Below are positions 1-5,275 of a stretch of 5,275 nt of DNA, in pieces. Origin of the DNA: Tannerella sp. GTDB taxonomy: Bacteria > Bacteroidota > Bacteroidia > Bacteroidales > Tannerellaceae. Location of the stretch: NCBI GenBank assembly GCA_031275525.1, contig JAISOP010000243.1:1-5275 (forward strand). Direction: 5' to 3'. Positions within the stretch are counted from its first letter, which is position 1. Each line of letters begins with the position of its first letter. Both the position numbers and the translations under genes were made by a program. The notes under the pieces are model-generated. The model was given only the letters and a program-made list of their open reading frames with translations. It was not told where the DNA came from and did not search any database.

Positions 1-18
1 GGGGTTGGGGGAGAGGTT
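1..18 (+). repeat. G-rich repeat, left copy (cut by window edge)
   Basis: The first 18 bases match 5257-5274 in the same orientation with one difference (T versus C at the sixth base). The right copy is preceded by a hairpin, so the left copy probably also continues beyond position 1. It lies downstream of thrC and may belong to a dispersed family of intergenic repeats. A role as terminator for the operon is possible, but the part that would form the hairpin is not in the window. Confidence 0.7.
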
Positions 19-24
19 AGCATT

Positions 25-50
25 CATTCTCCATTCTCCATTCTCAATTC
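25..50 (+). repeat. CATTCTC heptamer array with degenerate end
   Basis: Three perfect tandem copies of CATTCTC occupy 25-31, 32-38 and 39-45, preceded by CATT (21-24) and followed by AATTC. Read on the minus strand the units are TTGAGAA and TGGAGAA. Related words occur in opposite orientation upstream of thrA at 5185-5210. The array is non-coding and lies just beyond the 3' end of thrC. No terminator hairpin or T-run is visible here on the minus strand. Confidence 0.85.
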
Positions 51-52
51 CT

Positions 53-87
53 CACTAACCACTAACCACTAACCACTAACCACTAAC
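53..87 (+). repeat. CACTAAC heptamer array, five perfect copies
   Basis: Five identical tandem units of CACTAAC occupy 53-59, 60-66, 67-73, 74-80 and 81-87. A partial unit CACTAA recurs at 95-100 inside the end of thrC. The word CTCAATTC stands on both sides of the array (43-50 and 88-95), as if the array had been inserted into or expanded within an older copy. It starts one base beyond the thrC stop codon. Perfect copies suggest recent expansion by slippage, so copy number may vary between strains. Confidence 0.92.
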
Positions 88-88
88 C

Positions 89-1408
89 TCAATTCACTAA
101 ATGTTGTGTTAGGAGGAAGTTTTTGAACCCGTTGAAGTCTTTTCCCAGCGGGGTACTCTGTTTTTTCCCCTGCATGAAAGCCTGCAGGCGGGGCGGGATC
201 TCGACCGGAAGACCCGTGATACGGTCAACCGTCTCCTTGAATTTGGCCGGGTGAGCCGTTTCCAGGAACAGGCCCGTTTCGCCCGGTTGCAGGCGACGGT
301 CGATCAACGCCCGGTAGCCGCAGGCGCCGTGCGGGTCGAGCAGGTAACGGTGCGTGTGACGGACTTCGCGCACGGTGGCGGCAATCTGTTCGTCCGTGTA
401 ACCATATCCCGAAATATCCTGTACGACGGCGGCATGGTCCTGTCCGTACAGGTCGAGTATGCGGGCGAAGTTGCTCGGATGACCGACGTCCATTGCGTTG
501 GCCAGGGTCGTCACCGAAGGACGCGGCCGGTAGAGGCCCGTTTGCAGGTATTCCCGGAAGACGTCGTTGCGGTTGAGGGCCGCAATGAAATGCCGGACGG
601 GCAGTCCCATGCGACGGGCAAACAGTCCGGCGGTGAGGTTGCCGAGGTTGCCGCTGGGCACGCAGACCGTCAGCCGTCCGGCCCGGCCCGCCCTGTCCAG
701 CTGCGCCCAGGCGTGGAAGTAGTAAAAGGCCTGCGGCAGGAAACGGGCCACATTGATGGAATTGGCCGAGGTGAGCAGCAGACGGCGGTTCAACTCCCGG
801 TCGGCAAAGGCGGCTTTCACCAGCGCCTGGCAGTCGTCGAAGGCGCCGTCGATTTCGAGCGCGGTGATGTTCTGCCCCAGCGTTGTGAACTGGCGCTCCT
901 GGATCGGGCTGACTTTTCCGCCGGGATAGAGTACGAAGACGCGGATATGGGGTATGCCCAGGAAGCCGTTGGCCACGGCGCTGCCCGTGTCGCCGGAGGT
1001 GGCGACCAGCACGTTTACCTGGCGCTCGATCCCTTTCCGGCGGATAAAATAACCCAGCATCCGGGCCATGAAGCGGGCGCCGACGTCTTTGAAGGCGAGC
1101 GTGGGGCCGTGAAAGAGTTCGAGGCTGTAGATGCCGTCGCTGACGGGCACAACGGGCGTGTCGAACGACAGCGCCTCCCGTACGATCTCCGCCAGGGCGT
1201 CGGCCTCCAGGTCTTCCCCGAAAAAGGCCTGCGCCACCAGGGTGGCGATTTCGTGAAACGACCGATCTTTCAGCGACCGTATCACGGCGTCGTCCAGCGT
1301 CGGAATCCGTTCGGGCATGTAAAGGCCCCCGTCGGGAGCCAATCCCCCGATCACGGCTTCTTCCAGCGTCGCGGGGGGCGACTGCCGGTGGGTACTATAA
1401 TATTTCAT
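89..1408 (-). CDS. thrC: Threonine synthase
   Basis: This PLP-dependent enzyme of 439 residues converts O-phosphohomoserine to threonine and phosphate, the last step of the pathway. The PLP lysine lies in HGPTLAFKD (100-108, Lys107). Further family motifs are ATSGDTGSA (136-144), the phosphate-binding PSGNLGN (251-257), NAMDVGHPSNF (304-314) and ETAHPAKF (383-390). The N-terminus MKYYSTHRQSPPATLEEAV is the typical lead-in of this family and supports the start at 1408. Length is normal for bacterial ThrC. It is the last gene of the operon, 6 nt after the apgM-like gene and in the same reading frame. The C-terminal end is odd: the last three codons (L437, V438, N439) and the TGA stop at 91-89 lie within repeat sequence, and L433 and L437 use CTA and TTA, codons largely avoided elsewhere in the operon. 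The catalytic core is far from this tail, so activity should not be affected. Confidence 0.97.
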   Translation of the reverse strand: MKYYSTHRQSPPATLEEAVIGGLAPDGGLYMPERIPTLDDAVIRSLKDRSFHEIATLVAQAFFGEDLEADALAEIVREALSFDTPVVPVSDGIYSLELFHGPTLAFKDVGARFMARMLGYFIRRKGIERQVNVLVATSGDTGSAVANGFLGIPHIRVFVLYPGGKVSPIQERQFTTLGQNITALEIDGAFDDCQALVKAAFADRELNRRLLLTSANSINVARFLPQAFYYFHAWAQLDRAGRAGRLTVCVPSGNLGNLTAGLFARRMGLPVRHFIAALNRNDVFREYLQTGLYRPRPSVTTLANAMDVGHPSNFARILDLYGQDHAAVVQDISGYGYTDEQIAATVREVRHTHRYLLDPHGACGYRALIDRRLQPGETGLFLETAHPAKFKETVDRITGLPVEIPPRLQAFMQGKKQSTPLGKDFNGFKNFLLTQHLVN

Positions 1409-1414
1409 ATCGGT

Positions 1415-2632
1415 TCAAATGAAGTGATTCGCGGTAAATTCCCGCATAAACCGGTCGCCCGCCAGGAGGCCGTATTTACCCCCCAGGACGGAAAATTCGT
1501 CGTAGCGATCTACCTCGTCCGGCGTCTCCCCGGGCCGGCAGATCAGGAACGGGACGGGGACGTTCGTGTGCGTCCGCAGGGCGCAGGGCGTGGGATGGTC
1601 GGGCAGGACGGCGATCGCCACCGGCTCGTCCCACTGCCGGACGGCCTCGCAGATGGGGCCGACCAGACGCCGGTCGAGGTCTTCCACGGTGCGGACCTTC
1701 AGCCGCACGTCGCCTTCGTGACCGGCTTCGTCGCTGGCTTCCACGTGCACGTACACGAAATCGTGCGTCCGCAGCGCTTCCAGGGCGGCCCTGGCCTTGC
1801 CTTCGTAGTTGGTATCGTAGAGGCCGGTTGCGCCTTCGACCTTCACCACGTCCATGCCGGCATAGACGCCAATGCCCTGTATCAGGTCAACGGCCGAGAT
1901 GACCGCGCTCGCCGGGATGCCGTACCGTTCCTTGAGCGTCTGCATGGTGGGGCGGTAGCCGGGCGACCAGAACCAGAGGCTGTTGGCGGGGTCTTTCCCG
2001 GCGGCGGCCCGGCGACGGTTGACCGGGTGATCCGGCAGCAGTTCCTGCGACCGGAGGATGAGGCGGTTCAGCAGGGCGGCCGTTTCCTCGGCTTCGGCGG
2101 CAGCCGGACGGATCAGGGCCGGACGGAAGGGCTGCATCGGGATGTCGTGCGGCGGCGTGCAGTCCAGCCGCTTGTCTCCTCCCCGCATCACCAGCAGGTG
2201 GCGGTAGGAGACGCCCGCGTGAAAGCGGATGCGTGCATCGCCCGCCGTTTCGTTCAGGAAGGCGATCAGTTCGCGGGCTTCCGGGGTGGTAATGTGTCCG
2301 GCCGAATGGTTCTTGAGCCGGTCGCCTTCCAGGCAGACCAGGTTGCAGCGCATCGCCAGCTCTCCCGGATGCAGTTCGACGTTCATGCTGGCAGCTTCCA
2401 GTACGCCGCGTCCTTCGTAGACATCCGGCAGGCTGTAGCCCAGCACGGCCAGGTTGGCCGTTTCGCTGCCGGGATGGAAACCGTCGGGGACGGTCTGCAG
2501 GCGTCCCGTGACGCCCCGCCGCGCCAGTTCGTCCATGTAGGGGGTACGGGCATATTGCAGGGGGGTCTTTCCTCCCAGCATCTCGATGGGTTCGTCGGCC
2601 ATGCCGTCGCCCAGGATCAGTATCTTTTTCAT
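1415..2632 (-). CDS. apgM: ApgM-family phosphoglycerate mutase-like protein, probable homoserine kinase
   Basis: This 405-residue protein belongs to the archaeal-type, cofactor-independent phosphoglycerate mutase family (alkaline phosphatase superfamily). Metal-site and nucleophile motifs are visible: GDGMAD at 8-13 (metal ligand D9), GSETAN at 55-60 (candidate nucleophile S56), NHSAGH at 108-113, EASDEAGHEGD at 298-308 (D301, H305), LPDHPTP at 343-349 (D345, H346) and H355 in RTHTNVP. The active site therefore looks complete. The gene lies 12 nt after thrA and 6 nt before thrC, and no GHMP-type thrB is present. A homologue in the same context in Bacteroides thetaiotaomicron was identified by mutant fitness as the missing homoserine kinase. 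I therefore infer that it makes O-phosphohomoserine for ThrC. Automated annotation would probably call it phosphoglycerate mutase. A glycolytic role remains possible but fits the operon less well. The start MKKILILGDGMAD puts the metal motif at the family's usual N-terminal position. Confidence 0.93.
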   Translation of the reverse strand: MKKILILGDGMADEPIEMLGGKTPLQYARTPYMDELARRGVTGRLQTVPDGFHPGSETANLAVLGYSLPDVYEGRGVLEAASMNVELHPGELAMRCNLVCLEGDRLKNHSAGHITTPEARELIAFLNETAGDARIRFHAGVSYRHLLVMRGGDKRLDCTPPHDIPMQPFRPALIRPAAAEAEETAALLNRLILRSQELLPDHPVNRRRAAAGKDPANSLWFWSPGYRPTMQTLKERYGIPASAVISAVDLIQGIGVYAGMDVVKVEGATGLYDTNYEGKARAALEALRTHDFVYVHVEASDEAGHEGDVRLKVRTVEDLDRRLVGPICEAVRQWDEPVAIAVLPDHPTPCALRTHTNVPVPFLICRPGETPDEVDRYDEFSVLGGKYGLLAGDRFMREFTANHFI

Positions 2633-2644
2633 CCTTGGGAGATA

Positions 2645-5089
2645 TTAGCGGATATTGGCAATGGAGATGATGTCGGCAAAGACGCCGGCGGCCGTCACGT
2701 CGTCGCCTGCGCCGTAGCCTTTAATAATCATCGGGTAGTCGTTGTATCGTTCGGTGGAAATCATGATGATGTTGTTGCTTCCCTCCAGTTCGTAGAAGGG
2801 GTGATGCCGGTCCACTTCCTGCAGCCCGACCTCGCACACGCCCCGGTCCATCCGGGCTACCAGCCGGATGCGTTTCTCTTCCGCTTCCACGCGCCGGCGC
2901 ATCTCTTCAAATCCGGCATCGAGTTCATGGATGTGCGCCCGGAAATCGTCCGGCGTCCCTTCAAAGTATTTTTCGGGGATAAAGAGTTTGAATCGGACGT
3001 CTTCTTGCTCCACCCTGTAGCCGGCTTCGCGTGCCAGGATGACCAGCTTTCGGATGACGTCCCTGCCGCTCAGGTCGATGCGCGGGTCGGGTTCGGCGTA
3101 ACGCGCTTCCCCGGCCATCCGGATGGCGAGGCTGAGGGGGATGTCGGCGCTCAGGGTGTTGAAGATAAAGTTCAGGCTGCCCGACAGGACGGCCTCCAGG
3201 CGCAGGATGCGGTCGCCGCTGTTGATCAGGGCGTTCATCGTGTTGATGATCGGCAGGCCGGCGCCGACGTTGGTCTCAAACAGGTACTTGATGTCGCGCC
3301 GGCGGGCGATTTCCTTCAGCTTTAAATAGTGGCTGTAGGCGGAAGAGGCGGCCACCTTGTTGGCGGCCACTACCGAGATATTGTTCTTCAGCAGTTCCTC
3401 GTAAATATCGGCGATTTCCTCGCTGGCCGTGCAGTCCACGAAGACGGAGTTGAAGATGTTCATCCTTAGGATGCTTTCGCACAAGTCCTGCGACGACCCC
3501 GGCTCGCCGACGGCTTTCAATTCCCCGATGCAGGTCTCCAGGTTCAGCCCCTCGCGACACAGCAGCCGCTTCTTTGAATTGGCCACGCAGACGACCCGCA
3601 GTTTCAGGCTGTTCTGTTCCATCAGCATGGCCTGCTGGATGCGTATCTGCTCCAGCAGCTTGCCGCCGACCGTTCCCACGCCGGCAATGAAGAGGTTCAG
3701 GACTTTATATTCCGACAGGAAAAAGGAATCGTGGATGGAGTTCAGGGCTTTCCGCAGGCTGGCGCGTTTGATGACGAAAGAGATGTTGGTTTCCGAGGCG
3801 CCCTGCGCACAGGCAATCACGCTGATGCCGGCGCGTCCGAGGGTGCCGAAGAGCTTGCCGGCGATGCCGGGCGTGCGTTTCATGTTTTCGCCCACGATGG
3901 CGACGGTCGCCAGGTCGCGTTCGGCCTCCACGTCGTTGATTTCGCCCAGCGAACGCTCCAGCGCAAATTCCCCGTTCAGCGCCTTCACGGCCAGGTCTGC
4001 GTCGGCATGGCAGACGGCAAAGGTGGTATTGTTCTCCGAACTGGCCTGCGAGACCATGAAGACGCTGATGCCGTTTTTGGCCAGCGTCTTGAAGATGCGG
4101 TAGTTGACGCCGATCACGCCCACCATGCCCAGGCCCTGTACCGTCACCAGGCACGTGTCGTCGATCGAGGATATTCCCTTGATGATCGCCCGGCCTTTGT
4201 CCGGCTTCCGGCCCTGTTCGCGGGAGATATAGGTTCCGGGCGCGTCGGGATTGAAGGTGTTGCGGATGCGGATGGGGATATTTTTGTGATAAACGGGATA
4301 GATCGTGGGCGGATAAATCACCTTGGCGCCGAAGTTGCACAGTTCCATGGCCTCGGTAAAGGAGAGTCGGTCGATGACGTATGCCGAGCCGATGACCTTC
4401 GGGTCGGCAGTCATGAAGCCGTCCACATCCGTCCAAATCTCCAGCACGGAGGCATCGAGCGCCGTGGCCAGGATGGAGGCCGTGTAGTCGGAGCCGCCGC
4501 GTCCCAGGTTGGTCACTTCGGCATTCTCGCGGCTCGAGGAGATGAAGCCGGGCGCCAGCGCCACGTCGGGCAGTTGCCGGAAGGTTTCCCGGATCAGCCG
4601 GTTCGTTTCTTCGAAATCAACGATATGCTTGTTAAACTGCCGGACGGTTTTAATAAACCGGCGCGAGTCGTAGGGCACGGCGCCCCGGATGACGTGCGAG
4701 AGGATGCAGGAAGAGAGCCGTTCGCCGTAGCTCACGATGGCGTCGGACGTTTTGTCCGACAGGTCTTTGATGAGGTACAGTCCCCGGAAGATGTTCTCCA
4801 GTTCCTCCACAATGATCCCGACCTGCCTTTCCGCTTCGGGACGCTTGGCCGCGGGGACAACGCCGGCAATCACCTCCCGGTGACGCCGAATAATTCCCGA
4901 AAGTTCATCCTGATAAGCTGCCTGTCCGGCGGAAGCGATTTGTGAGGCATGTATCAGCCGGTCTGTGATTCCTCCCATTGCGGAAACGACCACCACCACC
5001 GGCTCGCCCGCCGTTTCTACGATTTGTTTTACATTTAAGATACTATCCGCGGAACCTACGGATGTTCCGCCGAATTTCAATACTTTCAT
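2645..5089 (-). CDS. thrA: Bifunctional aspartokinase / homoserine dehydrogenase (ThrA type)
   Basis: This cytoplasmic 814-residue enzyme carries out the first and third steps of threonine synthesis: ATP-dependent phosphorylation of aspartate, and NAD(P)H reduction of aspartate semialdehyde to homoserine. The N-terminal kinase shows KFGGTS at residues 5-10, GRGGSDYTA at 196-204 and WTDVDGFMTADP at 219-230. Two ACT regulatory segments follow, roughly 310-375 and 395-460, with SQASSEN at 347-353 resembling the effector-site region. The dehydrogenase starts near 464 with the nucleotide loop GVGTVG (470-475). It also has NKVA (catalytic-type Lys578), the VGAGLPII signature (608-615), and E666, D672 and K681 at the expected catalytic positions. 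Length matches the E. coli fused enzyme (about 820 residues), so both halves look intact. The start MKVLKFGGTS places the kinase motif as usual for the family. It is the first gene of the operon. Threonine feedback is expected from the ACT domains but cannot be proved here. Confidence 0.97.
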   Translation of the reverse strand: MKVLKFGGTSVGSADSILNVKQIVETAGEPVVVVVSAMGGITDRLIHASQIASAGQAAYQDELSGIIRRHREVIAGVVPAAKRPEAERQVGIIVEELENIFRGLYLIKDLSDKTSDAIVSYGERLSSCILSHVIRGAVPYDSRRFIKTVRQFNKHIVDFEETNRLIRETFRQLPDVALAPGFISSSRENAEVTNLGRGGSDYTASILATALDASVLEIWTDVDGFMTADPKVIGSAYVIDRLSFTEAMELCNFGAKVIYPPTIYPVYHKNIPIRIRNTFNPDAPGTYISREQGRKPDKGRAIIKGISSIDDTCLVTVQGLGMVGVIGVNYRIFKTLAKNGISVFMVSQASSENNTTFAVCHADADLAVKALNGEFALERSLGEINDVEAERDLATVAIVGENMKRTPGIAGKLFGTLGRAGISVIACAQGASETNISFVIKRASLRKALNSIHDSFFLSEYKVLNLFIAGVGTVGGKLLEQIRIQQAMLMEQNSLKLRVVCVANSKKRLLCREGLNLETCIGELKAVGEPGSSQDLCESILRMNIFNSVFVDCTASEEIADIYEELLKNNISVVAANKVAASSAYSHYLKLKEIARRRDIKYLFETNVGAGLPIINTMNALINSGDRILRLEAVLSGSLNFIFNTLSADIPLSLAIRMAGEARYAEPDPRIDLSGRDVIRKLVILAREAGYRVEQEDVRFKLFIPEKYFEGTPDDFRAHIHELDAGFEEMRRRVEAEEKRIRLVARMDRGVCEVGLQEVDRHHPFYELEGSNNIIMISTERYNDYPMIIKGYGAGDDVTAAGVFADIISIANIR

Positions 5090-5138
5090 CTGTTGTATTT
5101 TGATTGAGGGAATAAGCCCCTTTCCGATTTTTAGACGG

Positions 5139-5169
5139 CAAAATTACGCGAAAAATCCGGGCTTTCCAA
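5139..5169 (-). promoter_or_regulatory. Predicted Bacteroidota-type promoter of the thr operon
   Basis: On the minus strand TAATTTTG (5146-5139) matches the Bacteroidota -7 consensus TAnnTTTG exactly. A TTG (5169-5167, within CTTGG) lies 20 nt upstream, the usual place of the -33 element. Transcription would begin near 5132-5136, giving a leader of about 45 nt before the thrA ATG. The leader is A-rich just before the start codon (AATCAAAATACAACAG) and has no clear Shine-Dalgarno sequence, as is common in this phylum. It contains no ATG or run of Thr/Ile codons, so the E. coli type of thr attenuation is not supported. The -33 match is partial (CTTG rather than TTTG). Confidence 0.7.
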
Positions 5170-5184
5170 GCGCACGCAATAAAA

Positions 5185-5210
5185 CGAAGAACGAAGAATG
5201 GAGAATTGAG
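5185..5210 (+). repeat. Heptamer repeat upstream of the thr promoter
   Basis: Two perfect units of CGAAGAA (5185-5191, 5192-5198) run into TGGAGAA (5199-5205) and TTGAG (5206-5210), keeping a 7-nt period. TGGAGAA is the exact reverse complement of the TTCTCCA in the left array, so the same repeat family occurs on both sides of the operon in opposite orientation. The tract ends about 15 bp upstream of the -33 element, roughly -50 to -75 from the predicted transcription start. Confidence 0.8.
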
Positions 5211-5235
5211 TAACAAGCGTCGTAAACCGATACAA

Positions 5236-5275
5236 CTCTCCCCTCTCTTGTGGAGAGGGGTCGGGGGAGAGGTTT
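5236..5275 (+). repeat. G-rich hairpin repeat, right copy
   Basis: The segment contains a perfect 8-bp inverted repeat, CCCCTCTC (5240-5247) and GAGAGGGG (5253-5260), with a 5-nt loop TTGTG. A competing 8-bp pairing joins CTCTCCCC (5236-5243) with GGGGAGAG (5264-5271). Its 3' part (5257-5274) is the direct repeat of bases 1-18. It is followed by only three T residues before the window ends, so an intrinsic terminator is not clearly supported. It looks like a dispersed intergenic element. The right boundary may lie outside the window. Confidence 0.75.

Noticed and set aside
53..87. Tandem CACTAAC units as a possible CRISPR array
   Set aside because: Units are 7 bp with no spacers between them, so this is a simple tandem repeat.
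251..3325. A 1024-codon open frame on the plus strand across thrC, the apgM-like gene and part of thrA
   Set aside because: It is in exact codon register with three well-recognised genes on the other strand, has low-complexity Gly/Arg/Val/Gln-rich content, no recognisable domain, a GTG start and no promoter or ribosome site. It is explained by avoidance of TTA, CTA and TCA codons.
3731..4945. A 404-codon open frame on the plus strand opposite thrA
   Set aside because: Same codon-register shadow of thrA; no family motif is visible in its translation.
5107..5121. Small hairpin in the thrA leader (AGGG 5107-5110 with CCCT 5118-5121) as a possible attenuator or riboswitch
   Set aside because: The stem is only 4 bp, with no T-run, no leader peptide and too little sequence for a riboswitch.
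1..5275. The window as a composite mobile element bounded by direct repeats
   Set aside because: There is no transposase, integrase or terminal inverted repeat pair of convincing length, and the cargo is core biosynthesis with uniform codon use. Dispersed intergenic repeats explain the ends more simply.

Overview
The window holds one complete operon for threonine synthesis on the minus strand, with short repetitive sequence on both sides. It most likely comes from a member of the Bacteroidota, probably order Bacteroidales. Four things point there: the gene order thrA, apgM-like gene, thrC; a promoter of the Bacteroidota type (TAnnTTTG with an upstream TTG); the lack of convincing Shine-Dalgarno sequences before the three genes; and the protein sequences themselves. 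The coding DNA is GC-rich while the flanks are AT-richer or of simple sequence, so a Bacteroidales lineage with a fairly high GC genome is likely. I cannot name a genus from this alone.

Layout in the direction of transcription (right to left): a G-rich hairpin repeat (5236-5275), a small heptamer repeat (5185-5210), the predicted promoter (5139-5169), a leader of about 45 nt, thrA (5089-2645, fused aspartokinase and homoserine dehydrogenase), the apgM-like gene (2632-1415, phosphoglycerate mutase fold, probably the homoserine kinase), thrC (1408-89, threonine synthase), two heptamer arrays (25-87), and a second G-rich repeat copy at the left edge (1-18). The gaps between genes are only 12 and 6 nt, so the three genes should be co-transcribed.

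Together the genes cover the route from aspartate to threonine except aspartate-semialdehyde dehydrogenase (asd), which must be encoded elsewhere. ThrA makes aspartyl phosphate and later reduces the semialdehyde to homoserine. The middle protein probably phosphorylates homoserine, since no GHMP-type thrB is present. ThrC converts O-phosphohomoserine to threonine. ACT domains in ThrA suggest feedback control by threonine. I see no leader peptide or riboswitch.

The genes are ordinary core metabolism. The less ordinary part is the flanks. Both ends carry a G-rich repeat in direct orientation on the outside and heptamer repeats of one sequence family in opposite orientation on the inside. On the left, the repeat tract reaches into thrC and supplies its stop codon. 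I found no CRISPR array, tRNA, rRNA, transposase or defence gene.
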